From Bryobacteraceae bacterium (GTDB lineage Bacteria > Acidobacteriota > Terriglobia > Bryobacterales > Bryobacteraceae): a DNA stretch of 64,000 nucleotides. A model generated the notes under the pieces. The model did no database searches. It saw nothing but the letters and a program-made list of their open reading frames with translations, and was not told the DNA's origin. The DNA lies in the NCBI GenBank assembly GCA_025056455.1, contig JANWVY010000008.1, positions 121,366 to 185,365 on the forward strand, written 5' to 3'. Shown here one piece after another: positions 35,892 through 44,527 of this stretch. Numbering within the stretch: the stretch's first letter is position 1; each line of letters starts with the position of its first letter. A program made the translations under genes and the position numbers.

Positions 35892-36242
35892 ATGACTCAT
35901 CCGATTCTGACCAAGTTCTACAACAGGCACAAACGCACCGATTTGCCCGAATTTCGCATTGGCGACACGATCCGGGTGCAGGTGAAGATCAAAGAGGGCG
36001 ACAAAGAGCGCCTCCAGGCTTTTGAAGGCACCGTCATTGCCCGCAAGAACACTGGAATGGGTGAGACCATTACGGTTCGCAAGGTCAGTTTCGGCCATGG
36101 CGTCGAGCGCATCTTCCCCCTGCACGCTCCTGTGATCGATAGCATTTCTGTTGTGCGCACGGGACGTGTCCGACGGGCTAAGCTTTATTATCTCCGTGGT
36201 CTCAAGGGGAAGGCGGCCCGCTTGCGAGAGCGTGAATCCTAA
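35892..36242 (+). CDS. rplS: 50S ribosomal protein L19
   Basis: 116 residues, normal length. It has [40 protein letters not shown] and the C-terminal [19 protein letters not shown], all typical. GAGGTAGCGAG precedes the ATG. The 49-base gap after trmD is A/T-rich and shows no terminator. Confidence 0.97.
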   Translation: MTHPILTKFYNRHKRTDLPEFRIGDTIRVQVKIKEGDKERLQAFEGTVIARKNTGMGETITVRKVSFGHGVERIFPLHAPVIDSISVVRTGRVRRAKLYYLRGLKGKAARLRERES

Positions 36243-36265
36243 AGCAGGAGAGGCGAAACGCGGGC

Positions 36266-36940
36266 GTGGGCGCCAAGGCACATCCGAAATCTTGGCAAAC
36301 GGCGACACTCAGAAGCACGTTTGAACGAAACGCCCGCAGGCGAGGATTTCAGCGCATTGCCGGTGTGGATGAAGCAGGGCGGGGGGCACTGTTTGGCCCG
36401 GTGTTTGCAGCGGCCGTCATCCTGGATCCAGCAAAGCCCATTCGCGGCCTGCGCGATAGCAAGCAGCTTGATGCACCCCGGCGGGAAATTCTTGCGCTTC
36501 GCATCCGGGAGCGGGCGCTGGCTTGGGCCGTCGCCGCTGTTGAGGCTGAGGAAATCGACCGCGTCAATATTTATCAGGCTTCGAGAATCGCCATGGAGCG
36601 TGCCATCCTGCGTCTCCACCCACCCGCCGACTATTTGCTTTTGGACGCGATGCGAGTGACTCTCTCGCTGCCGCAACAGGGGATCGTGCATGGGGACGCC
36701 CTTTGCCCCACCATCGCCGCCGCCTCAATTCTGGCGAAAGTAGAGCGAGACGCATGCATGCAGGCCTGGGATGCTGTTTACCCACAGTACGGTTTCGCGC
36801 AACATAAGGGATATCCGACCGCGGATCATCTTCGCGCGCTCGAAATCCACGGTCCAACCCCTCACCATCGCAAGACGTATTCTCCCGTCCGTCAACGTTC
36901 GCTATTTGCCTTCCCGGCGACCGGAGAAGTTTGTCCGTGA
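36266..36940 (+). CDS. rnhB: ribonuclease HII
   Basis: Removes RNA from RNA-DNA hybrids and single ribonucleotides, 224 residues from a GTG start. The first active-site motif is GVDEAGRGALFGPV (family GVDEAGRGPLAGPV); the second is LRDSKQLDAP, the third Asp is in YLLLDAM, and GDALCPTIAAASILAKVERD and YPQYGFAQHKGYPTADH follow. The exact start is uncertain: AGGAGAGG lies 12 or more bases before the GTG. It overlaps the next gene by four bases. Confidence 0.95.
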   Translation: MGAKAHPKSWQTATLRSTFERNARRRGFQRIAGVDEAGRGALFGPVFAAAVILDPAKPIRGLRDSKQLDAPRREILALRIRERALAWAVAAVEAEEIDRVNIYQASRIAMERAILRLHPPADYLLLDAMRVTLSLPQQGIVHGDALCPTIAAASILAKVERDACMQAWDAVYPQYGFAQHKGYPTADHLRALEIHGPTPHHRKTYSPVRQRSLFAFPATGEVCP

Positions 36941-37227
36941 CTTCCCCGAGCAACGAGCAAGAGCCGCATTCGGGCGCAGCCTATCGCTGGTATCACAAGT
37001 ACGCCGCAGTACTGTTTGCTATCTTCTGCTTCGAGCTCGGCGTGTTCCTACTCGTGTTTCCGTGGCTCGATTCTTGGGAAAGAAACTATTTCGCCACCTG
37101 GCGGCCGGAGTTGCAACGAGTCTGGATGAACGCTTATTTTCGGGGCGCCATTAGCGGCTTGGGATTGGTCAATATTTTCATCGCTTTTTTAGAGATCCTC
37201 CGGCTGCGACGGTTTGCCTCGCCCTGA
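36937..37227 (+). CDS. small inner-membrane protein of unknown function
   Basis: 96 residues from a GTG in the GTGA overlap with the rnhB stop (a TTG two codons earlier is also in frame). Two hydrophobic helices are visible (YAAVLFAIFCFELGVFLLVF and AISGLGLVNIFIAFLEIL) with a Trp-rich loop between them. I do not recognise a named family. The coupling to rnhB suggests it is the last gene of the ribosome-related operon. It is convergent with the winged-helix gene, 44 bases away. Confidence 0.7.
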   Translation: MTSPSNEQEPHSGAAYRWYHKYAAVLFAIFCFELGVFLLVFPWLDSWERNYFATWRPELQRVWMNAYFRGAISGLGLVNIFIAFLEILRLRRFASP

Positions 37228-37271
37228 ATTGGATTCAGATATCTGCGCAGTTTGACGCCCGGCCGGCGAGC

Positions 37272-37697
37272 TCAGACGGCAAGTCGCTGCGGCGGAGCGA
37301 GCCGCAACTTTTTCGAGTCCTGATAGCCCAGAAAACGGTAGCCGACCCCAAAAACGGTTTCGATATAGTGTTTTCCGTATGGAAAAAGTTTCTTCCGTAA
37401 CCGGCGCACGTGTACGTCCAGCGTGCGCGTGCGCGTGTGTTGGCAGTAGCCCCAAATTTTCTCGAGCAATAGCTCGCGCGGAACGATGAATCCCTTGTTT
37501 TCGACCAGCAGAGCGAGTAACTGCTGCTCTTTGCGCGTAAGGAGAATCTCGCGGCAGTCCACACGGACCACCTTGGCTTGGGAGTCGAAGACGAGATGTT
37601 CGTCGACGTAACGTTGGGGATGGCTCGGCCCCTCTCCGGTGCTCACGGAATCTTCCACCCCGTCACAGAAAGTATGTCTGCAAGGATTACGGATCAA
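37272..37697 (-). CDS. stand-alone OmpR/PhoB-type winged-helix DNA-binding protein
   Basis: 141 residues. Residues 35-130 fit the OmpR C-terminal effector domain: ILLTRKEQQLLALLVENKG, VPRELLLEKIWGY, RTLDVHVRRLRKKL (recognition helix) and IETVFGVGYRFLG (wing). There is no receiver domain, so phosphorylation control through Asp is absent. The start is a TTG in frame at 37697; GTG codons slightly downstream are alternatives and would not affect the domain. No kinase is adjacent. Confidence 0.8.
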   Translation of the reverse strand: MIRNPCRHTFCDGVEDSVSTGEGPSHPQRYVDEHLVFDSQAKVVRVDCREILLTRKEQQLLALLVENKGFIVPRELLLEKIWGYCQHTRTRTLDVHVRRLRKKLFPYGKHYIETVFGVGYRFLGYQDSKKLRLAPPQRLAV

Positions 37698-37765
37698 GCC
37701 GCAAAACGTTCCGGAAAAAATCGTAAAAAGTGTAGCGGAGACGGCTGACCCAACCCGTTACGCCG

Positions 37766-38158
37766 TCATTCGATGGGAAAAGGACCAGCCTTTTCCACCC
37801 GCAGGTCGCGCCCATCGCCATCTTCGGCGCGGACGCTGTATAAGACCGCGCGCACTGGATCGGCTACGCGCAGATGAAACTCGGTTTCCTCGCCCGGTTC
37901 GAGATACTCACTTTCGACGGGCCCCCGCTTGGTCTGAAGCAGTTGTTTGTCTGAGCCAAGAAAGTCAATGACGAGATGAAGCTTTTGGATGGGCTTCGGA
38001 CTTTGAACTCGAAGACGGCCATCCACAAAAATGTCTCCGCTACTACGGTGACAGGTGATTTCCAACAGCGCCACGTCCGGCAGCTTCGGCTGCTTGCCTT
38101 TTTTCTGCCAGCCGGAGCACAATGAGGCGAGCATGAGCAGAACAAGGATTCGGGACAT
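37766..38158 (-). CDS. exported hypothetical protein
   Basis: 130 residues with an N-terminal hydrophobic leader (MSRILVLLMLASLCSGW). The Cys could be a lipid attachment site, but Leu just before it is a poor lipobox, so a plain signal peptide is equally possible. The mature part is beta-rich (IFVDGRLRVQSPKPIQKLHLVIDF, EYLEPGEETEFHLRVAD) and resembles a small beta-sandwich. No family recognised. It is divergent from the glycosylasparaginase gene with only 30 bases between starts. Confidence 0.65.
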   Translation of the reverse strand: MSRILVLLMLASLCSGWQKKGKQPKLPDVALLEITCHRSSGDIFVDGRLRVQSPKPIQKLHLVIDFLGSDKQLLQTKRGPVESEYLEPGEETEFHLRVADPVRAVLYSVRAEDGDGRDLRVEKAGPFPIE

Positions 38159-38188
38159 GCATTTTTTAGTTTATACGGAGATTCGTCC

Positions 38189-39286
38189 ATGATCAGCAGA
38201 AGGCGTTGGATGAGCGGGAGTGCAGCGCTTGCCGCGGCAAGTGCACTTCAGGCTTCGAGCAAAAACTTGGTCATCTCCTCTGCCAACGGACTGCGAGCCT
38301 GTGCCCGGGCGATGGAGATTCTAAAATCCGGAGGGGATACGCTCGACGCGGTGGTCGCCGGTGTGAGCATCAACGAAGAAGATCCGGAAGATGACTCCGT
38401 AGGCTATGGCGGATTGCCGAATGAAGACGGAGTCGTGGAGCTCGATGCCAGCGTCATGCACGGTCCTACGCGGCGGGCGGGCTCAGTGGCTAGCGTGCGC
38501 GGAATCAAGCATGTGTCGAAACTGGCCAAGCTGGTCATGGAGCAGACCGATCACATCATGCTGGTGGGCGAGGGAGCGGTGCGTTTTGCGCGTGCTTACG
38601 GCTTCAAGGAAGAAAATTTATTGACGGAAAAATCGCGGCTTGCGTGGCTTGTGTGGAAGCGCAGCCTGAGGGACGCGGCCGGACACAACAATTGGACCGA
38701 TGGCTTGGATGCTCCCCCCAGCAAACCCTCTGCGGAATTGAAGCGCATGTTTCCTGAGGCGCCGGAGGAATGGCTGGCCTATGCCTGGGACCGGGCTTGT
38801 AATCCGCCCACCGGAACCATCAACTGCCTTGCATTGAACGCCAAGGGCGAAATCTCCGGCGTCACAACCACGAGCGGACTGGCCTGGAAACTGGCAGGGC
38901 GCGTGGGGGATTCCCCGATCATCGGGGCAGGGCTGTATGTGGATCAAGACGTAGGCGCTGCGGGTTCAACTGGCCGCGGCGAGGAGAACATTCGCGTCGC
39001 TGGCGCGCACACCATCGTGGAGAATATGCGCCATGGAATGACACCCAAAGAGGCTTGTCTTGATGCTCTCAAACGCATTTCGCGCAATTACGGCGATGAC
39101 CTCGACCGTCTGCGAAAGTTCGATATCAACTTTTACGCCTTGCGTAAAGACGGGCTGTATGCTGGCGCCTCCTTGTGGAATGGCGGAATCCGCCAAGGAC
39201 GGCTCATGCCGCGGCAGTTTGCGGTCCACGATGGAGACAAAAGCCGCCTAGAACCTTGCGTCTTCCTTTACGAACGCAAGGCATGA
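38189..39286 (+). CDS. exported N4-(beta-N-acetylglucosaminyl)-L-asparaginase (Ntn hydrolase)
   Basis: Glycosylasparaginase family, 365 residues, predicted to be autocleaved into two chains. A Tat-like leader (RRRWMSGSAALAAASALQA) precedes the alpha chain with GGDTLDAVVAGVSINEEDP, VGYGGLPNEDG and MHGPTRRAGSVA. The nucleophile Thr would be that of GTINCLAL, and TTTSGLAWKLAGRVGDSPI and GAAGSTGRGE are the substrate loop and glycine-rich region of the beta chain. The function implied is deglycosylation of asparagine-linked sugar or hydrolysis of related isoaspartyl/asparagine amides in the periplasm. CGGAG lies before the ATG. Confidence 0.9.
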   Translation: MISRRRWMSGSAALAAASALQASSKNLVISSANGLRACARAMEILKSGGDTLDAVVAGVSINEEDPEDDSVGYGGLPNEDGVVELDASVMHGPTRRAGSVASVRGIKHVSKLAKLVMEQTDHIMLVGEGAVRFARAYGFKEENLLTEKSRLAWLVWKRSLRDAAGHNNWTDGLDAPPSKPSAELKRMFPEAPEEWLAYAWDRACNPPTGTINCLALNAKGEISGVTTTSGLAWKLAGRVGDSPIIGAGLYVDQDVGAAGSTGRGEENIRVAGAHTIVENMRHGMTPKEACLDALKRISRNYGDDLDRLRKFDINFYALRKDGLYAGASLWNGGIRQGRLMPRQFAVHDGDKSRLEPCVFLYERKA

Positions 39287-39461
39287 AGAAATGCTTTCGC
39301 CTAATTTGCAAAGCAAGAGTCGGGGTGAGCCTGTGGGCAGAAAAGGGTCGCTTCCAGCCGCCTCGGCTTGAAATGGCGCGCTGCCACATCATGACAAGTT
39401 TTTGCAATCTGGCGGCAACGGCGGTCCCCCCTAGGCGATATACTCAAATCAGGGAAGGGTC

Positions 39462-39896
39462 ATGAACACCTATCTAAAGTTTGGCCTTTTGATGAGCCTG
39501 ATCATTGGCACCTTAGTGTGGCTGGCGATTGGCGGCGTTAGCGAGACGAAAACCTACTACAAGACGGTAGCTGAGCTGGAGACCATGAAAGACGCAACCT
39601 CGAAACGTCTTCGCGTGGCAGGCGATGTCGAACCGGGTTCAATCGTGCGCAAAGGCCAAACCGTGGAATTCGTTCTCACCCAGGAGTCAAAAAAGCTGCG
39701 GGTTGTCTACGAAGGGTCGGACCCGTTGCCGGATACTTTCCGCGACCGCGCCCAAGCTGTCGCCGATGGCCGGCTGGGTACCGATGGTCGCTTCCATGCG
39801 ACCCGGATTCAAGCCAAATGCGCCTCCAAATATGAAGCCAAACCTGGCCAGCAAGGCGCTCCTGTCTACTCCAATCAAGCTGACCGGCGTTCCTAG
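39462..39896 (+). CDS. ccmE: cytochrome c maturation heme chaperone CcmE, CXXXY variant
   Basis: Periplasmic heme carrier anchored by one N-terminal helix, 144 residues, with the OB-fold core (SKRLRVAGDVEPGSIVRKG, VEFVLTQESKKLRVVYEG, DPLPDTFRDRAQAVADG). In the classical protein the covalent heme ligand is His in HxxxY; here the motif is CASKY, so Cys120 replaces His and Tyr124 is kept. This CXXXY form is known from archaea and some bacteria. A TATACT (39439-39444) lies upstream without a clear -35, and GGGAAGGG precedes the ATG. It is the first gene of the ccm operon. Confidence 0.93.
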   Translation: MNTYLKFGLLMSLIIGTLVWLAIGGVSETKTYYKTVAELETMKDATSKRLRVAGDVEPGSIVRKGQTVEFVLTQESKKLRVVYEGSDPLPDTFRDRAQAVADGRLGTDGRFHATRIQAKCASKYEAKPGQQGAPVYSNQADRRS

Positions 39897-39936
39897 CTGG
39901 GTGGTCCTCTAAGCGAAGCACTTCGGGAGGATTTGG

Positions 39937-41952
39937 ATGGAGAATCTTGGCTCGCTCGCCATTTTACTCGCTCTTTGTCTGTCTGGATACGCCATCCTGG
40001 CGTCGCTGGTTGGCAAGTGGAGGGACAAACCGCTTCTCGTACTTAGCGCCGAGCGCGCGGTCTACGGCATTTGGGCGCTATTAACGATCGCCTCTGGCAT
40101 CTTGGTCTACTCTCTGATCACTGGAGATTTTCGTCTCGCGTATGTTGCTGGACACAGCAACCGCGCCATGCCTGTTTTCTTCAAATTCGCCGCATGGTGG
40201 GGCGGCATGGAGGGTTCGCTGCTGCTGTGGGCTTGGATTCTCAGCAGCTACAGCGCGCTGGTGGTTTTCACCAACCGCTTTCGCTTCCGCGACATGATGC
40301 CCTACGTGGTGGCGATTCTCATGGCGGTGCAGTGCTTCTTTCTTCTCCTGATCTCCTTCCCAGAAAATCCGTTTCAGGTGCTGGCTGTCGGGAAAGGCAT
40401 CACGGAAGTGCCCGATGGTAACGGGTTGAACCCGTTGCTTCAGTATTGGGCCATGGTGATTCACCCCCCGATGCTTTATCTCGGCTACGTAGGCTTCGTG
40501 GTTCCTTTCGCCTTTGCCATGGGCTCGCTCATCACCCGCCAACCAGGGGACGCTTGGATTCACACCACGCGTCGATGGACGATCCTCACTTGGGGCTTCC
40601 AGAGTGCGGGAATCCTTTTGGGCGCCGGTTGGGCCTACGCGGTTCTCGGTTGGGGTGGTTATTGGGGCTGGGATCCGGTGGAAAATGCCTCGCTGTTGCC
40701 TTGGATCACTGCGACGGCCTTCCTGCACTCGGTCATGATGCAAGAGAAAAAAGGAATGATGAAGGTGTGGAACATGGTCTTAATCTCCGCCACATTCTTT
40801 CTCTGCATCTTTGGCACCTTCTTAACGCGCTCTGGCATCGTGGGCTCGGTGCATGCTTTTGCTCAGTCGCCAATCGGAAAGTACTTCGTAGCGTTTCTAG
40901 CGATTGGTATCGCAGCTACCATCTATCTCATCCTGGACCGTCTCGATTATCTGAAGAGCGAGGCCCACCTAGAGAGCGTTCTTTCCCGCGAATCGAGCTT
41001 TCTGTTTAACAATCTCATCCTGCTCGCCAGCTGCTTTGCGGTACTCTGGGGCACCATCTTCCCCGTGATTTCGGAGGCCGTCACGGGCGAAAAGATCAGC
41101 GTAGATGCGCCCTTCTATAACCGGGTGAATGTTCCCATTGGCTTGTTTCTGTTATTTCTTACCGGCGTGGGGCCGCTCATTGCCTGGCGCAGGTCCTCGA
41201 TTGAGAGCCTGAAGAAGGCGTTTTTATGGCCATCGCTACTAGGTCTCTCCGTCATGGCCGCCTTGCTGATTGCTGGCGTGCGTCATTTCTATGCGCTCAT
41301 GTCTTTTGGCCTGTGCGCGTTCGTTCTCGCCACCATCCTGATGGAATTTTGGAAGGGCTCGCGCGCCATCGCCGCGAAAACCGGGCAGAACTTGCTGCTG
41401 GCCGCAGTTGAGCTGACGCACCGGAATACGCGCCGCTATGGAGGCTACATCGTCCACATGGCCATCGTCTTCATGTTTATCGGCTTCACGGGATCGGCGT
41501 TCAACCTGGACTCGACGAATGAGGTACGGGTGGGTGATAAATTCTCCATTGGGCGTTATGAGCTCAAGGTGCGTGACCTTCTGGACGGCGACAATGACAA
41601 CTATGCCTGGCGGAGAGCCGTCATTGATGTGTACATCGGAGGCCGGCAAGTAGCCACGCTCAACCCTGAACAACGCGTCTACAAAGCAAGCCGCCAGTCG
41701 ACGTCGGAGGTTTCCATCCGCCGGCGCTTAAACGAGGACCTCTACCTCAATTTTGCCGGCGTCACCAACGACGGGCGCAACTTAGCGATTATCCAGTCCT
41801 ACGTGTTTCCCCTAGTTTCGTGGATCTGGATCGGTTTTGTGACATTATTGTTCGGCACGGCGATTTGCTTGATCCCCTCGAAAGTGAAGATGCAGTACGC
41901 GCGAACTGAGGTGGTCGGCTATGTGGAGCGGCATGCGGCAGTTACAAAATAG
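39937..41952 (+). CDS. ccmF: cytochrome c heme lyase subunit CcmF
   Basis: Large polytopic protein of the heme ligation complex, 671 residues, with about 15 membrane segments. The Trp-rich heme-handling motif is WGGYWGWDPVENASLLPW; WWGGMEGSLLLW near the N-terminus and HPPMLYLGYVGF (external His) are also family landmarks. The C-terminal periplasmic domain (about 530-640) is present. It starts 40 bases after ccmE, after GGGAGG, and overlaps ccmH by 32 bases. Confidence 0.96.
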   Translation: MENLGSLAILLALCLSGYAILASLVGKWRDKPLLVLSAERAVYGIWALLTIASGILVYSLITGDFRLAYVAGHSNRAMPVFFKFAAWWGGMEGSLLLWAWILSSYSALVVFTNRFRFRDMMPYVVAILMAVQCFFLLLISFPENPFQVLAVGKGITEVPDGNGLNPLLQYWAMVIHPPMLYLGYVGFVVPFAFAMGSLITRQPGDAWIHTTRRWTILTWGFQSAGILLGAGWAYAVLGWGGYWGWDPVENASLLPWITATAFLHSVMMQEKKGMMKVWNMVLISATFFLCIFGTFLTRSGIVGSVHAFAQSPIGKYFVAFLAIGIAATIYLILDRLDYLKSEAHLESVLSRESSFLFNNLILLASCFAVLWGTIFPVISEAVTGEKISVDAPFYNRVNVPIGLFLLFLTGVGPLIAWRRSSIESLKKAFLWPSLLGLSVMAALLIAGVRHFYALMSFGLCAFVLATILMEFWKGSRAIAAKTGQNLLLAAVELTHRNTRRYGGYIVHMAIVFMFIGFTGSAFNLDSTNEVRVGDKFSIGRYELKVRDLLDGDNDNYAWRRAVIDVYIGGRQVATLNPEQRVYKASRQSTSEVSIRRRLNEDLYLNFAGVTNDGRNLAIIQSYVFPLVSWIWIGFVTLLFGTAICLIPSKVKMQYARTEVVGYVERHAAVTK

Positions 41953-42403
41953 GCTGTTGTTGATCCTTACGGCTGGGCTTTGCATGGCGCAAAGCTCGAC
42001 CGAATATTTGACGCCGGCCGTTCGGCGCGTTGGGGAGAAGCTAGCTTGCCTGTGCGGGGCCTGCAAAAATACGGTGGCCTCTTGTCAGATGCTCGGCTGC
42101 CACTATGCTGGCCCAGCGCGCGAGAAAATCGCCAAGATGCTGGCCGCTGGCATGTCAGACCAGGCGATCATTGATGAGTTCGTGAGGAAGGAGGGGCTTA
42201 GGGCCCTGGCGGTGCCACCCTTAGAGGGCTTCAACCTGCTAGGGTGGGTGATGCCGTTTGTCGCTATCGGAATTGGTCTTGCTGGAATTTACCTATTCAT
42301 CCGTCGTTTCCACAAGCCCGCAGTCGCTTCTGCGCCTACCGACGCCGCGCTGCTCGACAAATACCACGAGCAGATTGAGAAGGACCTTGCCAAACTAGAC
42401 TGA
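41921..42403 (+). CDS. ccmH: CcmH-like apocytochrome thiol oxidoreductase, Cys-rich variant
   Basis: 160 residues. A signal helix is followed by a CcmH/CycL-type helical bundle and a C-terminal membrane helix (LLGWVMPFVAIGIGLAGIYLF). The classical LRCxxC motif appears as LACLCGACKNTVASC: Cys43, Cys45 and Cys48, with further Cys at 55 and 60, so there are more cysteines than in the standard protein. KIAKMLAAGMSDQAIIDEFV matches the conserved helix after the motif. ATG 41921 has GAGGTGG seven bases upstream; ATG 41933 is an alternative. It shares one base with the next gene. Confidence 0.85.
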   Translation: MWSGMRQLQNRLLLILTAGLCMAQSSTEYLTPAVRRVGEKLACLCGACKNTVASCQMLGCHYAGPAREKIAKMLAAGMSDQAIIDEFVRKEGLRALAVPPLEGFNLLGWVMPFVAIGIGLAGIYLFIRRFHKPAVASAPTDAALLDKYHEQIEKDLAKLD

Positions 42404-42831
42404 TGCTGGTTGTCGCCGCCGCTATTCTGATTGCAGGCGCGCTGTTCTTCGTCTTTTTCGTACGCGAAAAGGATCTCCCAGCGCCTGCTCCCCAATCTCC
42501 CTTCCAACACTTGGACGACCGCAAAGCGGCGATCTACGAAAATCTGCGCGATCTTCAGTTTGAATACCGCCTGGGAAAATTATCCGAGGAAGACTATCAA
42601 AAGACGAAAGCCGAGTTACAGCGCGAGCTGGCGAGAATTCTGGCTGAGATTGACGCTCTCAAACAGAAGCTCGGGGTCTTGCCAAGAGGGAGATCCGCGG
42701 CGGTAGCTCCTTCTCCCGCTCCTACGCCTGCTCGTGGATTCACCTGTCCTCACTGCGGGGCCACCTTCGATCGAGAATTAAAATATTGCGGTGAGTGCGG
42801 CAAACCGATGACGCCGGGAGCTTCAACATGA
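42403..42831 (+). CDS. CcmI-like membrane protein with C-terminal zinc ribbon
   Basis: 142 residues. An N-terminal membrane helix (MLVVAAAILIAGALFFVFFV) is followed by a charged helical segment resembling the N-terminus of CcmI/CycH (ENLRDLQFEYRLGKLSEEDY, KAELQRELARI), a Pro/Ala linker and a C-terminal zinc ribbon with two CxxC pairs (CPHCG and CGECG). The TPR part of classical CcmI is missing. The N-terminal similarity and position suggest a role in delivering apocytochrome, but this is an inference. The stop overlaps the next start (ATGA). Confidence 0.75.
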   Translation: MLVVAAAILIAGALFFVFFVREKDLPAPAPQSPFQHLDDRKAAIYENLRDLQFEYRLGKLSEEDYQKTKAELQRELARILAEIDALKQKLGVLPRGRSAAVAPSPAPTPARGFTCPHCGATFDRELKYCGECGKPMTPGAST

Positions 42832-43832
42832 TGCGATGCTTGCTCCTCACCGTTTGCCTGCCGTTGTGGGCTGCTGTCGACGGTGTCGTAATAAACGGGA
42901 CCACAGGGAAGCCACAGCCGGGGGCGGCCGTGACCCTTTTCAAGCTAGGGAATTCTGGCATGCAGCCGGTGGAGACCGTTCAGTCCGATGCACAGGGCAA
43001 ATTCAGCTTCTCCTATTCGCCCGCCTCGGACTCGGCGAGCCTGCTTCAGGCCACGTTTGAAGGCGTGACGTACAGCAAGATGCTGAATCCCGGGGCGCCT
43101 ACCGCCAGTGTTGAACTCGAGGTGTTTCAAGCGCAAACCAAGCCGGGCGAAGCCAAAGTCAGCCAGCACATGATCCTTTTTGAACCGGTGGATGGCAAGT
43201 TGATCGTTAGCGAAAACGTGATTTATCAAAACACCGGAAAAACGACCTACTACGACCCGGCAGGATCGTTCCAGTTTTACCTGCCCAAGGAAGCTGGCGG
43301 AAGAGCGAAGGTCATGTGCGCTGCTCCCAGCGGCATGCCCGTCGAAAGAAAGCCCCAGCCAACCAAAACGCCGGGTATTTACGCCGTCGATTTCCCCATC
43401 AAACCTGGCGAGACGAGGTTCCAGCTCAGCTACGAGATGCCTATGCCCGAGCCCCCTGTCTTCAGCGGAAGAATTCTGCACAAAGAAGGACAAACGCGTC
43501 TCGTCACTCCTCGGGGGGTTACGCTCAAAAGCGACTTGATTCAGGAGCTCGGGCGTGAGCCGACCACACAGGCCGCTATTTATAGCGTCAAAAGTGGGGA
43601 TTTTCGCGTGGAGATTGAGGGAAGCGGAGCGCTGAGCGAGATTGGTTCCGAGGCGGGCGGGGAAGGCCCCACGATTCAAGAAATCATGCCGCGCATCTAC
43701 GAGCGGCTCTTCTGGGTGCTTGGATTGACTGCAGCGATCCTCTTGCTCGGCTTCCTCCTGCTTTACCGAAAGGATGCCACGGAGAGCCTCAAGGCGCCAA
43801 TCTTGCCAGGAAAGGGCAAACGCCGCGCATGA
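42828..43832 (+). CDS. exported membrane-anchored protein of unknown function inside the ccm operon
   Basis: 334 residues from the ATG in the ATGA overlap. A signal peptide (MMRCLLLTVCLPLWAA) precedes a small carboxypeptidase-regulatory-like fold (GVVINGTTGKPQPGAAVTLF), then a beta-rich region of about 180 residues (MILFEPVDGKLIVSENVIY, FPIKPGETRFQLSYEMPMP) and one C-terminal membrane helix (FWVLGLTAAILLLGFLLLY) with a short basic tail. I do not recognise a named family. Overlapping start and stop codons on both sides tie it to cytochrome c maturation, perhaps as a periplasmic accessory. Confidence 0.8.
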   Translation: MMRCLLLTVCLPLWAAVDGVVINGTTGKPQPGAAVTLFKLGNSGMQPVETVQSDAQGKFSFSYSPASDSASLLQATFEGVTYSKMLNPGAPTASVELEVFQAQTKPGEAKVSQHMILFEPVDGKLIVSENVIYQNTGKTTYYDPAGSFQFYLPKEAGGRAKVMCAAPSGMPVERKPQPTKTPGIYAVDFPIKPGETRFQLSYEMPMPEPPVFSGRILHKEGQTRLVTPRGVTLKSDLIQELGREPTTQAAIYSVKSGDFRVEIEGSGALSEIGSEAGGEGPTIQEIMPRIYERLFWVLGLTAAILLLGFLLLYRKDATESLKAPILPGKGKRRA

Positions 43833-44527
43833 CGGCTGTCCAGGCAAACAACCTCTGGAAGTACTACGGAGATTATCCCGCTTTGCGACAGATCAGCTTC
43901 CAGCTTGAAACTGGCCAGTGTCTCGCTTTGCTGGGCCGCAATGGTGCTGGGAAAACCACGCTCCTGCGAATCTTAGCGGGTCTTTCTCGACCGCAACAAG
44001 GCATCTTGCGGGTTTTGGGCCGGGAATCGAGAGATCCAAACTCCCGGGCGTCGATCGGAATTTTAGGTCATGGTATTGCTCTGTACGAGGAACTGTCCGC
44101 CTTGGAAAACCTAAAGCTATTCGCCAGCTTGTACGGCGTGGCGGACCCGGAAGATCGCGCCCGGCGCTGGCTGGAGCGGACAGGGCTAGATACCGTTTCT
44201 GATTCACTCGTGCGCGAGTTTTCGCGTGGCATGCGCCAGCGACTTGCCATCGCGCGAGCCTTTCTCCATGAACCTGTGCTGTTGCTTCTGGACGAGCCTT
44301 TCACTTCCCTCGATGATCGAGCTATCAAGCTGTTGCAAGGCCTTCTTGGCGAAGCACTGGCCCGCCGCTCAACGGTGATCCTATCCACCCACCAGCTGCG
44401 CGAAGCGATGGAGCTTTCCACGCACGTGGCTCTACTTCATCGTGGTCAGCTCACCTTTTACGGCGAGCGGCCGGCAGAGATGTTGTCGGATCCCACCTGG
44501 CTGTATCGCACTCATGGAGAGAGCTAA
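43829..44527 (+). CDS. ccmA: heme exporter ATP-binding protein CcmA
   Basis: ABC ATPase that releases holo-CcmE from the CcmC complex, 232 residues. Walker A LLGRNGAGKTTLLRIL, signature SRGMRQRLAIARAF, Walker B LLLLDEPFTSLD and the switch His in STHQLREAME are all intact. ATGA overlap with the gene before and no gap to ccmB, as expected for a coupled transporter. Confidence 0.95.
   Translation: MTAVQANNLWKYYGDYPALRQISFQLETGQCLALLGRNGAGKTTLLRILAGLSRPQQGILRVLGRESRDPNSRASIGILGHGIALYEELSALENLKLFASLYGVADPEDRARRWLERTGLDTVSDSLVREFSRGMRQRLAIARAFLHEPVLLLLDEPFTSLDDRAIKLLQGLLGEALARRSTVILSTHQLREAMELSTHVALLHRGQLTFYGERPAEMLSDPTWLYRTHGES

Noticed and set aside
42945..43847. 300-codon minus-strand frame inside the ccm operon
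   Set aside because: Antisense to the accessory gene at 42828, which is joined by ATGA overlaps to its neighbours; no recognisable motif.
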